Both the position numbers and the translations under genes were made by a program. The notes beneath the pieces were generated by a model. The model was given only the letters and a program-made list of their open reading frames with translations. It was not told the origin of the DNA and searched no databases. A stretch of 64,000 nt of DNA. It comes from Pirellula sp. (GTDB lineage Bacteria; Planctomycetota; Planctomycetia; Pirellulales; Pirellulaceae). This document shows positions 26,608-35,743 of the stretch, in pieces. Every line of letters starts with the position of its first letter. Within the stretch, counting starts at the first letter, position 1. The stretch covers positions 45,527-109,526 of the forward strand of contig JAJTID010000077.1 of the NCBI GenBank assembly GCA_021300155.1. The letters are read 5' to 3'.

Positions 26608-27720
26608 ATGGACTGGTGTCTCGACGCAATCCCGGAAGATCATCCCACACCTTCCGTGATTGTCTCCAAAGATGTTGTTCGCAAGAACATTGCTTCGATG
26701 CAATCGTATTGCAACGAACATGGTTTAAAGCTCAGGCCGCACACGAAGACGCATAAATCGATCCTGATGGCTCGCGAACAAATCGCGGCTGGTGCCATAG
26801 GATTGGCTGTCGCGAAAGCCGGTGAAGCGGAAGTGATGGCCCACGCAAGCAACGATCTAATGATTGCTTATCCAGCCATCGGAACGAAGCGATCGAGTAT
26901 GGTGGCAGAGTTGGCCACACAAGTGGATCTCCGCATCGGAGTCGATTCTAGCGACGCAGTCGATTATCTTCAAACGGCTGCCAAGAAGAGAGGCGTGACG
27001 ATTGGAATCATGCTGGATGTCGAAGTCGGGTTTCACCGAACCGGAGTTGTGGATCCCGATGTTGCGATCCGTTTGGGTGAGTACGTTTCGAAACAAAGCA
27101 ATCTTGTCATGCGCGGACTCATGTGCTTTCCAGGGCACATTTTGCCGAACGCGGAACAAGATCGCTGGGCCGCTTACGAGGAGTCACTTCAAAAGGTTGT
27201 AGATGGATTGCGATCCCGGGGAATCGAAACCCCAACCATATCGGGTGGATCTACACCTACAGCACGTGACTCCCATCGCAATCGTTTGCTCAATGAAATA
27301 CGGCCGGGCACATACATTTATAACGATCTCAATGAAGTTCGCTTAGGCGTATGCACGCTGGATGAATGTGCAGCACGTGTACTAGCGACCGTTGTGAGTA
27401 CGCCCGAGCGAAACAAACTCGTAATTGACGCAGGGAGCAAGACTCTCTCAAGCGACAGAAACGCAGCCAATCCCGATGCAGGATGGGGATATCTGCCGAT
27501 GTTCCCTCAAGCCAAGGTGTATCGCCTCAGCGAAGAGCACGGGGAAATCCAACTAAGCGATCAGGACATTGCCGACGTTTCTCCACCCAAGGTGGGGGAG
27601 CGGTTGTGGTTGGTCCCTAACCACATTTGTGTTTGCATCAATCTTCAGAACCAGTTTTATCTCCACGATGGCGCACAATTGCAGATGCTACCCGTCGATG
27701 CTCGAGGGCTACTCGTCTAG
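26608..27720 (+). CDS. DSD1/D-threonine aldolase-like PLP enzyme
   Basis: A fold-type III PLP enzyme of 370 residues. The PLP segment is RPHTKTHK with Lys47 the likely Schiff-base residue, and the metal-site segment near the end is VPNHICV (His339-x-Cys341). The His-x-Cys pair is the zinc motif of D-serine dehydratases (yeast Dsd1 type) and D-threo-3-hydroxyaspartate dehydratase, whereas classical D-threonine aldolases often use His-x-Asp. I therefore lean to a D-serine or D-hydroxyamino-acid lyase. It is placed between the SDR and the GT2 gene with gaps of 15 and 8 bases, so the three form an operon. Confidence 0.85.
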   Translation: MDWCLDAIPEDHPTPSVIVSKDVVRKNIASMQSYCNEHGLKLRPHTKTHKSILMAREQIAAGAIGLAVAKAGEAEVMAHASNDLMIAYPAIGTKRSSMVAELATQVDLRIGVDSSDAVDYLQTAAKKRGVTIGIMLDVEVGFHRTGVVDPDVAIRLGEYVSKQSNLVMRGLMCFPGHILPNAEQDRWAAYEESLQKVVDGLRSRGIETPTISGGSTPTARDSHRNRLLNEIRPGTYIYNDLNEVRLGVCTLDECAARVLATVVSTPERNKLVIDAGSKTLSSDRNAANPDAGWGYLPMFPQAKVYRLSEEHGEIQLSDQDIADVSPPKVGERLWLVPNHICVCINLQNQFYLHDGAQLQMLPVDARGLLV

Positions 27721-27728
27721 GGACAATC

Positions 27729-28502
27729 ATGCAGAAGATCTCCATTCTTGTTCCGGCATATAATGAGGAATCGACCATTGGTACGATCTTGGACAAACTG
27801 TTAGCGTTGCCGTTTAGCAACTGCGAGATCATCGTCGTGGATGATGGGTCCAAAGACAATACTGTAGCAGTTGTCCGCGAATATGCTTCGAAGTCACCTC
27901 GCATTCGACTCTTCTTATCAACCGTAAACGCGGGTAAAACCGCTGCAATCGCGAGGGCTATCTCGGAGAGCAGCGGAGATGTATTGATCGTTCAAGATGC
28001 TGATTTGGAATACGATCCTCGGGAGATTGCCGACGTCATCGCTCCGATTCTGGAAGATGTCGCAGACGTCGTGTACGGAAGTCGGTTCATGGTCAAGCGG
28101 GCGTCTCGCGTTCTTTACTACTACCACTATCTAGCCAACAAATTCTTGACCTGCCTGAGCAATATTCTGACGAATCGGAATATGTCTGATATTGAAACCT
28201 GCTACAAAGCCTTTCGACGTGAAGTCATCGTGCCACTTCGGCTAACTAGCCATGGCTTCGGGATGGAGGTTGAGATCACGGCGATGGTGTGTAAAACGCG
28301 AGCCAGAACTTATGAGGTTCCTATTTCTTACTACGGCCGGACGTACGAAGAAGGAAAGAAGATTGGAATGTGGGACGGAGTTGCGGCGATCTGGTACATC
28401 CTCTATTTCAATTTGATTCACCCCTGGACCAATGAAGGATCAGAATACATCCGAACTGTTAATGCTTCCCTCAAATCCCGGTCATGTCTAACAATTAGCT
28501 AG
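27729..28502 (+). CDS. Family 2 glycosyltransferase (DPM1/dolichyl-phosphate-like)
   Basis: A cytoplasmic GT2 enzyme of 257 residues. It starts MQKISILVPAYNEE, and has VVDDGSKDNT, the DxD-type QDADLEYDP and VYGSRF, all typical of polyprenyl-phosphate mannosyl/glucosyl transferases. TCYKAFRREV also fits that group. No C-terminal membrane helices are present, so it is the short, soluble DPM1-like form, and it probably charges an undecaprenyl carrier. The start at 27729 gives an 8-base gap from the preceding gene; the open frame extends upstream but overlaps it. Its role beside an amino-acid lyase is unclear. Confidence 0.88.
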   Translation: MQKISILVPAYNEESTIGTILDKLLALPFSNCEIIVVDDGSKDNTVAVVREYASKSPRIRLFLSTVNAGKTAAIARAISESSGDVLIVQDADLEYDPREIADVIAPILEDVADVVYGSRFMVKRASRVLYYYHYLANKFLTCLSNILTNRNMSDIETCYKAFRREVIVPLRLTSHGFGMEVEITAMVCKTRARTYEVPISYYGRTYEEGKKIGMWDGVAAIWYILYFNLIHPWTNEGSEYIRTVNASLKSRSCLTIS

Positions 28503-28684
28503 ATACTCACTGCCGAAGCGCTGATCTGCTCCCGTTCTTCCAGAACTGGCCACATGGCACTCTCATTCATCCAAGAGATTCCAAGTGGGTACCGTTCCCC
28601 AAGATCTGCTGCGTTGAGTTTGCCCACTAGCCCGATGTGTAAAATGCAGGGAACCAAAAAATCCAATTCTCGAAGTATGAATCC

Positions 28685-28933
28685 ATGTCACTCACTCAAG
28701 CAGATATCGATCGCGTCATTCAGATGGCTTGGGAAGATCGAACGGCGTTTGATTCGATTCGCGCTCAGTTCGGTTTAACTCCCGGCGAGGTGATCAAACT
28801 GATGCGAACTGAGATGAAACCATCGTCGTTCCGTATGTGGCGAGCCCGAACCACGGGCAGGAAAACGAAACATATCGCCCTTCGTGATTTTGAAGTGGGG
28901 CGTTTTCGATGTCCCGACCAAAAAGGGTCTTGA
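28685..28933 (+). CDS. DUF2805/TIGR03643 family small protein
   Basis: A small protein of 82 residues with family features: [34 protein letters not shown] and [14 protein letters not shown], rich in Trp and Met. Function is unknown; the family is widespread in marine bacteria and often lies next to DUF2256 and photolyase/cryptochrome genes, exactly as here. The basic C-terminal half and a helix-turn-helix-like first half suggest nucleic-acid binding, but that is inference. The 182 bases between the GT2 stop and this start hold no recognised feature. Confidence 0.85.
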   Translation: MSLTQADIDRVIQMAWEDRTAFDSIRAQFGLTPGEVIKLMRTEMKPSSFRMWRARTTGRKTKHIALRDFEVGRFRCPDQKGS

Positions 28934-28938
28934 GCTGG

Positions 28939-29118
28939 ATGAAACATCGATCGAAGCACGAGCTTCCCACAAAAGTCTGCCTAGTCTGCATGCGCCCGTT
29001 CTCGTGGCGCAAGAAGTGGGAAAGAGATTGGGAGCGCGTAAAGTACTGTAGCGATCAGTGTCGCCGTAACAGCAAACTTTCTGAAGAGCTATCGAACACA
29101 TCGAGAAACAAGGAGTAA
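28939..29118 (+). CDS. DUF2256 zinc-ribbon-like small protein
   Basis: A protein of 59 residues with the DUF2256 core: [17 protein letters not shown], then [13 protein letters not shown]. The two Cys pairs (CLVC and CSDQC) would bind one zinc ion. The ATG at 28939 is preferred because it follows the DUF2805 stop by five bases; an in-frame ATG at 28909 would overlap it by 25 bases. The end of this gene contains the ribosome site of the photolyase gene. Function unknown; the link with photolyases is by gene neighbourhood. Confidence 0.87.
   Translation: MKHRSKHELPTKVCLVCMRPFSWRKKWERDWERVKYCSDQCRRNSKLSEELSNTSRNKE
29110..29115 (+). promoter_or_regulatory. Ribosome binding site fixing the photolyase GTG start
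   Basis: AAGGAG four bases before GTG 29120, overlapping the last codons of the DUF2256 gene. It supports the GTG as the true start and translational coupling of the two genes. Confidence 0.7.
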
Positions 29119-29119
29119 C

Positions 29120-30685
29120 GTGACTCGGACTCCTATTCAGCTCGTCTGGCTTAAACGCGATTTGCGACTAGACGATCATTTGCCGCTGTCCAACGCTTGT
29201 CGGGCTGGAACGACTGTGGCACTCTATGTTTTTGAACCTCAATTGTGGCGAATGCCGGAGTTCGATCGCTCTCATTTTGATTTTATTGTCCAGTCCCTAC
29301 GCGAATTGGCGAGCAAACTCAAAGCGATCGGCGGAAGGTTAGCGGTCCGCATTGGAGAATTACCTGATGTCTTCATCGAAATCGCACGAGAGTACGACAT
29401 TACCGAGCTTCATTCGCATGAAGAGACTGGAAACGGTTTCACTTACGATCGAGATCGTCGTGTCGCCAAATGGGCTCGCAGCGCGGGGGTACGATGGACA
29501 GAGTATCCTCAGAATGGTGTCATCCGTCCCTTGAAGAGCCGTAATGGTTGGGCGGAGCTTTGGCAGAAAAGAATGCGATCACCGACGGTCACCGCGCCTA
29601 CACGCATGATGATTCCCACATCGTTTGATTGGGGACGGTTGCCACAAGCGGAAGAGATTGGGTTAGAACCGACAAGAAAGACTCAGTTGCAAATGGGTGG
29701 CGAGTCAAAAGCGGTCGAGTTGCTAGAGTCGTTTCTTGAGATGCGCGGAGTGAACTATCGCAAGGGGATGTCTGGCCCTGTGACCTCGCGGGAAGAGTGC
29801 AGTCGATTGAGCCCTTATCTGGCATGGGGGTGTATTTCCATGAAGACTGTTTACCAAAGATTGCTAGCGCGCCAACAGGAGGTTCGAATTGCGCCGAAAG
29901 GTACATTTGACTCGCGCTGGTCTGGATCGCTTCAATCGTTTGCTTCGAGGTTGGCATGGCATTGTCACTTTATGCAAAAGTTGGAGGACGAGCCTGAACT
30001 CGAATTTCGTAACATCAGTCGCGCGTATGATGGACTTCGCGAGAATGAATTCAGTAAAGAGCGCTTTGAAGCGTGGAAGGCTGGCAATACAGGGTACCCG
30101 ATGGTCGATGCGTGCATGCGAGCGTTGACCGAGACGAGTTGGATCAACTTTCGCATGCGAGCCATGATTATGTCGTTCGCTTCGAATCATCTATGGTTGC
30201 ACTGGCGTCCGACGGCGGTGCATTTGGCTAAGCATTTTTTGGACTTTGAGCCGGGCATCCACTTTTCCCAATGCCAAATGCAATCCGGGACGACGGGGAT
30301 CAATACCATTCGCATTTACTCGCCAGCAAAACAAGTCATTGATCATGACCCGAGCGGATCATTCATCCGACAATTTGTTCCCGAATTGGCCAACGTGCCG
30401 AGTGTTTACTTGGCGGAACCGCATAGTATGCCTATGGATGTTCAGGCCCAGGTCGGTTGCATCCTTGGCCGTGACTATCCTCCACCGATCGTCGACCATC
30501 GGAAAGCATACAAGGTAGCCCAAGAGAAAATCTTCGCCATTAGACAAACCGACTCTGCAGTTCGCGAATCGAAAAGAGTCTTCGAAAAGCATGGGTCGCG
30601 CAAGAAGCGAGATCCACTTCCCCAACCTAAAAAAGTAAATGCGTTTCGGCAGCTTTCATTCTGGGATGAAGAGGAAATGACCTAG
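29120..30685 (+). CDS. Cryptochrome/photolyase family FAD-binding protein
   Basis: A flavoprotein of 521 residues in the cryptochrome/DNA photolyase superfamily, which uses blue light for pyrimidine-dimer repair or signalling. The N-terminal Rossmann domain starts [15 protein letters not shown] (antenna-binding type). The C-terminal FAD domain has [48 protein letters not shown] and HWRP, with the His/Asn-rich FAD pocket pattern. The usual WxxP-like C-terminal tail is replaced by a long basic extension (about residues 455-521). Encoded with DUF2805 and DUF2256 as a three-gene unit. Repair versus signalling cannot be settled by eye. Confidence 0.9.
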   Translation: MTRTPIQLVWLKRDLRLDDHLPLSNACRAGTTVALYVFEPQLWRMPEFDRSHFDFIVQSLRELASKLKAIGGRLAVRIGELPDVFIEIAREYDITELHSHEETGNGFTYDRDRRVAKWARSAGVRWTEYPQNGVIRPLKSRNGWAELWQKRMRSPTVTAPTRMMIPTSFDWGRLPQAEEIGLEPTRKTQLQMGGESKAVELLESFLEMRGVNYRKGMSGPVTSREECSRLSPYLAWGCISMKTVYQRLLARQQEVRIAPKGTFDSRWSGSLQSFASRLAWHCHFMQKLEDEPELEFRNISRAYDGLRENEFSKERFEAWKAGNTGYPMVDACMRALTETSWINFRMRAMIMSFASNHLWLHWRPTAVHLAKHFLDFEPGIHFSQCQMQSGTTGINTIRIYSPAKQVIDHDPSGSFIRQFVPELANVPSVYLAEPHSMPMDVQAQVGCILGRDYPPPIVDHRKAYKVAQEKIFAIRQTDSAVRESKRVFEKHGSRKKRDPLPQPKKVNAFRQLSFWDEEEMT

Positions 30686-30755
30686 CTGGAGCAGAATTTT
30701 TCGGGAACAATACTCGAACTTGGGTGGGTTCGAATTCTGTAGTAGGGGAAAAATT

Positions 30756-31493
30756 ATGGATTTAAGTAAGCGTTGTGTGGCTGAAGCGATTGGGACATTC
30801 TGGCTAGTCTTTGGTGGATGCGGCAGTGCTGTGCTCGCTGCAGCATTTGCGGGGTCCCTCGATGGTTCAACGGTGAACTTGGGGATCGGTTTTGTCGGAG
30901 TTTCGTTTGCATTCGGTTTGACGGTGCTGACGATGGCCTATGCGATCGGACACATTTCAGGTTGTCATCTCAATCCAGCCGTGAGTGCAGGGTTAGTAGC
31001 TGGCGGCCGCTTTCCGGCCAAAGAGTTCGTTCCGTATGTCGTTGCTCAAGTCATTGGTGGAGCAGTAGGTGCGTTCGTTCTGTATGCGATAGCATCGGGC
31101 AAAGCAGGGTTCTCTTTGGCGGGTGGATTTGCGTCGAACGGTTACGCGGAACATTCGCCAGGTCAGTATTCGATGGTCGCGTGCCTTATTGCCGAGATTG
31201 TTCTTACATTCATGTTCTTGATGATCATCTTGGGAGCAACGGATCGCCGAGCGCCTGCAGGGTTCGCGCCGATTGCGATTGGCCTAGGCTTGACATTGAT
31301 ACACCTGATCGGAATCCCGGTGACAAACTTGTCCGTGAACCCAGCTCGTTCAACCGGTCCTGCGTTGTTAGTGCAGGGGTGGGCTTTAACGCAATTGTGG
31401 CTGTTTTGGGTAGCACCAATTGCAGGCGCCGTACTCGCGGGTTTGGTTTATCGAACCTGCTTTGGGACCGAAGCATCAGATTCGAAGTCTTAG
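30756..31493 (+). CDS. aqpZ: Aquaporin Z-like water channel
   Basis: A MIP-family channel of 245 residues with six membrane helices and both NPA half-helices (HLNPAVS and SVNPARS). The helix-5 His in [19 protein letters not shown] and the Arg after the second NPA are aquaporin, not glycerol-facilitator, selectivity residues, so water is the predicted substrate. The ATG at 30756 follows AGGGG closely; the extra 12 codons of the open frame upstream are not needed. It probably stands alone after the photolyase unit. Confidence 0.93.
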   Translation: MDLSKRCVAEAIGTFWLVFGGCGSAVLAAAFAGSLDGSTVNLGIGFVGVSFAFGLTVLTMAYAIGHISGCHLNPAVSAGLVAGGRFPAKEFVPYVVAQVIGGAVGAFVLYAIASGKAGFSLAGGFASNGYAEHSPGQYSMVACLIAEIVLTFMFLMIILGATDRRAPAGFAPIAIGLGLTLIHLIGIPVTNLSVNPARSTGPALLVQGWALTQLWLFWVAPIAGAVLAGLVYRTCFGTEASDSKS

Positions 31494-31516
31494 TTCATCG
31501 GGTACCGCGAAAGCTA

Positions 31517-31948
31517 TTGGAAGTGGTTTTTCGGTTATCGGAGTCGACAATTGATCAGTCTATTGCCAATACACGCCTTTACCTTTTGCTGGGACTACTG
31601 CTCACGGTTGTGCCGCTCACATTACCGGGCGGACTAGCCTTTGGCTTGTTTTCTGGCTTTATGCTATTCTCGCTGGGGATCTACAGCCGAGCATTTCGTC
31701 GATGGCGGACGGAGCCTGGTCTTTGGATGCTCGCTGTATTTTTGACGATTATGCTCGGGCCATGTTGGCTTTATTTTGAATTCTTGCATGTGCGTGGTCT
31801 TGTCTTTCCACCTGGACCACGCAGATTCAATTGGAACCAGCTTCGACTGTTTGTTGATTCGATAGTCGCACTGCTGTTGTTTTCTCACATCGTCAAGCTG
31901 TCGATTGGCGTCTCGATAGAAAACTGGAAGCGCACTCGCAATTTTTAG
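31517..31948 (+). CDS. Small multi-pass membrane protein, unknown
   Basis: The frame downstream of aqpZ encodes about 143 residues with three or four hydrophobic segments (LYLLLGLLLTVVPLTLPGG, LAFGLFSGFMLFSLGIY, WMLAVFLTIMLGPCWLYF and IVALLLFSHIVKLSIGV). No ATG exists in the right place; TTG 31517 or GTG 31523 are the likely starts. The same frame is open through aqpZ, but that part is the shadow of aqpZ. No family recognised. Confidence 0.5.
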   Translation: MEVVFRLSESTIDQSIANTRLYLLLGLLLTVVPLTLPGGLAFGLFSGFMLFSLGIYSRAFRRWRTEPGLWMLAVFLTIMLGPCWLYFEFLHVRGLVFPPGPRRFNWNQLRLFVDSIVALLLFSHIVKLSIGVSIENWKRTRNF

Positions 31949-32081
31949 CAGGCGAATTCAGACTCTGATGCCAATAAGGCACTTTCGCTTAGAATTTTCT
32001 CAAAGCGAGGGATCCAGCATTTCGTGCAGTAAAACGCTATGATGCATCTAAATTGCCCTCAGACGCGAAGGACAGACACTC

Positions 32082-34748
32082 ATGAATGGTCAATACGTAG
32101 GCATGTGGTACTCTCTCACTATTCTATTCATGTCGTTTAGCACGATGACAGCGAGTGGAGAGAACTGGTTGCAGATGCAAGGGGATTCTCTGCGTAGTGG
32201 TAACTCAACTGCAGAACTACCGCAACCGCTTGGGCTGATCGGGTCTATTGCTCTATCTGATGGAGTGTATGCGTCCCCTGTCGTCGCAAATGAGGTCATC
32301 TACATCGTCGATGGTTCGGGAGTCGTGTGGGCTATCGACGCAAAGACTCTTAACATTCTATGGAAGTTTCAAACCGATGGAGGAGCTGGCAACTGCAACA
32401 ACGTTTCGACTCCTGCGATCATCGGCAACTACTTGCACGTCGGGACAATGGCTGGCTACTACTATGTTTTGGATATGCGAAACGGAACTCTCGTTCACAA
32501 GATCGATTGTGGCGAAGCGATCTTCTCAAGTCCCGTTGTAGGCAAAGATCGCGTCTATTTCGCTACCATCGGCGCTCAAGTTTATGCCGTCGAACCCGAT
32601 GGAAAACAAGCCTGGACATGGGACTTTGTTAAGCAAGTGATCGGCTTCGAAGGGGACCGCTGGAAGGGCGAGGATTGGTTGAAGCTTCGCCCAAACCGTG
32701 TAACTTGGCAAGACCACTTTGTTTGCTCTCGCGAACTCTGCTTGATCGATAAAACGCTAGTCATTCCTGCGGGTGGGCGAACGGTCTATCTCGACGACAC
32801 AGGTGCATCGGGACGTTTAAGAGTCATTGGTACGATTCCGGCCTACGATGGCGCGGAGTATCCTGCGACCTTTGGGCAAAGCGCCGATGCGGAGGGGCAT
32901 GTTTATGTCCAATGGCACCGCAGGGACAACGCCGGTCGCGTCGAGAGAATGAAATTGGTTGACGGTAAAGTTGAGACTACGTTCGTACCAGGAACGCAAA
33001 CAGCTATTCACTTGCCAGGTCTGTTGAGCTTTTCCTCTGTCTGCGTTCGAGGTGGCGATGTTTATCGAGTCCGACCCGAGCAGGGGTTTGGATTATGTCG
33101 TCACTCGATAGATAAAGAAGAACCAGAAGTTCTCTGTGCAGCACCCTCGATATGCGCTCCGGTACTTACCAAGAACCACGCTATCTATGGTGGATTAGAT
33201 GGCAATCTATATGTAGTTCCATTAGCAGGTGGCGAGCCTCAATCGCTCCGGACTGCATTCGGCTCTCCAATCACCGCACCAGTCGCGATCGCCGATGGAC
33301 GCATCTATGCGGGTTGCGAAGATGGCTATCTTTATGTTTACGGTGCGAATGGCAACGCTTCGCTTCCCACTCGTGATTTGCAAGTGCACCGTATTCGTAG
33401 TCCACTCACTGGAGACCTTGCCGATACTCGTTACGATTGGTACACCAACTATGGAAACTTCGAATCCACCAACTCCAACGAACAGGGATTGAAGCCACCC
33501 TTGAGAATGCGTTGGGCTCGACGCTTAGAAGGTACCATCAAGCATCTCCCCGTGTGCGGTGGGGGGCGACTTTACACGCATACCGCAGAGGGGCAAGTGA
33601 TTGCGTGCGAGCAAGACACAGGGCGAGTCCTATGGCGGCGTCATTGGCCAGATGTTTATCTTTCGTTCACGTCGCCACTTTATGTATCGGGCAAGTTGCT
33701 GATACCGCAAGCGGGAATGAAGCAATCCTTGATACGGTGTCTCGACGCCGCCACGGGCAAACTTCTTTGGGAAGCTCCGTTCACAGGATCACCTAGCTGG
33801 AGCCGGCAGTTCCCCCCTGTTGTCCATGGAAATTTGGCAATCTATGCATCTGGTTCCGGGGAGTACGCCCCGCAAGGAACAGAAAAACCCTTCACCTTTA
33901 AAGGGACACCTACCGTTAATCCTGACGGTAAAGAGGTGATGAGCTGGATCTACTCGAACGATAATCCTTACTATCCACTCGACAACCGACCATTGATCTG
34001 GGCTTGGGATCTCGATACGGGGAAGCTCGTTTGGCAAAAAGATTTTTCAGAGTACGGTCGTGGCGGCAATGATTGTGGCATTTGCATGTTGGATGGAAAG
34101 CTTTACTACTCCACCTTTTTCGGATATTCCACTAGTTTTAAAGCTCGTCGCGGTTTGCCTTCGAAGAACAACGGATTGACTGCGTGTTTGAATCCGACGA
34201 ATGGAGATGTTGTTTGGTACACAACCGATTATTACGTAACAGCCAAATGTACATTGAGCGCACGAGATGGCCGTCTTTATATTGGAGGTAACAATCGCCC
34301 TAACGAATCGACCGAGAGTCGTTATGTATGGTGTTTGGACGCGAAGGATGGTTCTTTGGTTTGGAAGTCCGACCCGATAACATCCGCTTTAAATGTTGTG
34401 AGCGTTGGTTCCAAGTTCATCTTCTCGAATGCGCTTCGTGGACGTGGGAACGTTTTCGATCGCGATTCGGGGAAGGTGATCGGTGGAGTGGATCATAATT
34501 ATGCGTGCTGCCGCTTCACCCTTTCGGAGCCGTATATACTGGGAGCCAATATGGACATGATCGATCTATCGAAAGATGGGCAACTCGTGTCCACAGGCCC
34601 CGCCATCGACTCTCGCGAATGCTTGGGGGCGGTAGTCTCCAACGGCAGAATTTTTTATACCTCGCAAGCGAGCGGGTTCATCGTCTCGCAAACGTACGGT
34701 GACCAATCCAAAGTCTATCCGGCAGTCTGGAATCGACTCCAGCCCTAA
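32082..34748 (+). CDS. Secreted PQQ-like beta-propeller protein
   Basis: An exported protein of 888 residues with an N-terminal signal (YSLTILFMSFSTMTASG) and several PQQ-type propeller blades. Repeats such as VWAIDAKTLNILWKF, YYYVLDMRNGTLVHKI, VIACEQDTGRVLWRRHW, IRCLDAATGKLLWEAPF, IWAWDLDTGKLVWQKDF and VWCLDAKDGSLVWKS mark the blades, each with the Asp-x-x-Thr/Asp-Gly-x-Leu-x-Trp docking pattern. Dehydrogenase catalytic residues and the PQQ-binding Cys pair are not seen, so it is more likely a structural or binding propeller than a quinoprotein enzyme. GAAGGA before ATG 32082 supports the start. Planctomycete genomes carry many of these. Confidence 0.88.
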   Translation: MNGQYVGMWYSLTILFMSFSTMTASGENWLQMQGDSLRSGNSTAELPQPLGLIGSIALSDGVYASPVVANEVIYIVDGSGVVWAIDAKTLNILWKFQTDGGAGNCNNVSTPAIIGNYLHVGTMAGYYYVLDMRNGTLVHKIDCGEAIFSSPVVGKDRVYFATIGAQVYAVEPDGKQAWTWDFVKQVIGFEGDRWKGEDWLKLRPNRVTWQDHFVCSRELCLIDKTLVIPAGGRTVYLDDTGASGRLRVIGTIPAYDGAEYPATFGQSADAEGHVYVQWHRRDNAGRVERMKLVDGKVETTFVPGTQTAIHLPGLLSFSSVCVRGGDVYRVRPEQGFGLCRHSIDKEEPEVLCAAPSICAPVLTKNHAIYGGLDGNLYVVPLAGGEPQSLRTAFGSPITAPVAIADGRIYAGCEDGYLYVYGANGNASLPTRDLQVHRIRSPLTGDLADTRYDWYTNYGNFESTNSNEQGLKPPLRMRWARRLEGTIKHLPVCGGGRLYTHTAEGQVIACEQDTGRVLWRRHWPDVYLSFTSPLYVSGKLLIPQAGMKQSLIRCLDAATGKLLWEAPFTGSPSWSRQFPPVVHGNLAIYASGSGEYAPQGTEKPFTFKGTPTVNPDGKEVMSWIYSNDNPYYPLDNRPLIWAWDLDTGKLVWQKDFSEYGRGGNDCGICMLDGKLYYSTFFGYSTSFKARRGLPSKNNGLTACLNPTNGDVVWYTTDYYVTAKCTLSARDGRLYIGGNNRPNESTESRYVWCLDAKDGSLVWKSDPITSALNVVSVGSKFIFSNALRGRGNVFDRDSGKVIGGVDHNYACCRFTLSEPYILGANMDMIDLSKDGQLVSTGPAIDSRECLGAVVSNGRIFYTSQASGFIVSQTYGDQSKVYPAVWNRLQP

Positions 34749-34767
34749 AGTTGTTGTTCAATGGTAG

Positions 34768-34787
34768 AACGATTGTCCTCAATCGTT
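34768..34787. terminator. Hairpin between convergent genes, probable bidirectional terminator
   Basis: Perfect 8-base stem AACGATTG/CAATCGTT with a 4-base loop, 19 bases after the propeller gene and 31 bases beyond the 3' end of the LysR relic. No strong T-tract follows on either side. A 10-base direct repeat (TTTCACAAGT, 34786-34795 and 34798-34807) follows. Confidence 0.5.
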
Positions 34788-34818
34788 TCACAAGTGTTTT
34801 CACAAGTATATAGTGACA

Positions 34819-35411
34819 CTACGCGCTTCGGATGAACGCTTCAAAACTTTGTTGCAATCGACTTTTGTAGCGATACGGATTGGTAACCATGATAATGCTG
34901 CGTGATGGTTTCGTACCATCGAGGGAACGATAGACTCGACGAGCGCTGGTGTCGCGATCGGCTGCCATCCTCGGAACGAGGCTGATACCGTGATCCAGTG
35001 CCACTAACTCTTGTACTGTTGCCAGCTGACTAGTGCGTTCGACCGACAGTGGATGAAAAGATTTTTGCCTACAAAACGAAACAATGCTGTCGGTTAGACA
35101 ATGCGCTTCGCCGAGCAACACAAACGGAAGTGACTCGATATCGTGCAATCGTATCGATTTTTTCTTGGCCAATGGATTTTCTTTGGCGGTGACAAGCAAT
35201 CCGGCAAAAAATAGGGAGCAATCGTCGGTATGGAAGCCACACGAATCCGGCCCGTTTGACCATCGTCATTGAACCGAGCTTTGGTGTCATCCACGAGCAA
35301 TAGGATTTGACGAGCTCGTTCCAGTAACAGATGACCCGCGTCGGTTAAAGAGACGCTGCGAGTTTGCCGTTCGAAAAGCGGTTGCCCCCGTTCTTCCTCC
35401 AAACGTCCGAC
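34819..35411 (-). pseudogene. Broken OxyR-like LysR-family regulator
   Basis: A LysR-family regulator of the OxyR/hydrogen-peroxide type that no longer encodes a full protein. Minus-strand frame one (ending near 35190) reads [30 protein letters not shown] and [15 protein letters not shown], which is the end of the HTH domain, the linker and the start of the effector domain. Frame two (35199 to 34819) reads [29 protein letters not shown] and [15 protein letters not shown], the second half of the effector domain with the GxHC segment that in OxyR holds the redox Cys. Roughly 60 residues expected between FLP and PLA are missing, and the frame changes there. The N-terminal recognition helices are also absent. 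Deletion and frameshift make a functional regulator unlikely. Confidence 0.75.
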
Positions 35412-35502
35412 CGATCGCTTCGATTTTGGACATTCTCGCTGATATCCTATTGATGGTAACACGTTCGCTACTACCTGCTGAACGTGTGCTACAATATGGA
35501 GG

Positions 35503-35534
35503 GAGAACGGCGACCGATTATGGACGCCGTTCTC
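35503..35534. repeat. Perfect inverted repeat upstream of the LysR relic
   Basis: GAGAACGGCG and CGCCGTTCTC, 10 bases each with a 12-base spacer, in the gap between the LysR relic and the end of dnaE2. There is no run of T. A TACAAT hexamer lies just upstream (35489-35494 area). It may be a terminator for dnaE2 (transcribed toward it) or an operator left from the broken regulator. Confidence 0.45.
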
Positions 35535-35743
35535 GTTTGCAGATGACGCTCTTACCTCGGCTCCTTCGTTTTTGGAAGCCTATGTTTGTTCGCTATGAAG
35601 TTTGAAAAAGTTAGGCAGTCACCGAACTTCATCTTTCCAGAACTTATCGGTTCAGCGATCACTGCCTATGTTGCTATGCTCGCGGTCACGGGTTGCATTG
35701 CTATATCTATGCGGCTATCGCGACGCACCTGAATTGTTCATGT

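Noticed and set aside
28554..28778. Plus-strand frame of 74 codons ahead of DUF2805
   Set aside because: Overlaps the DUF2805 gene and has no family resemblance.
30818..31516. Long open frame overlapping aqpZ
   Set aside because: It is the shadow of aqpZ; only the part after about 31517 encodes a membrane protein.
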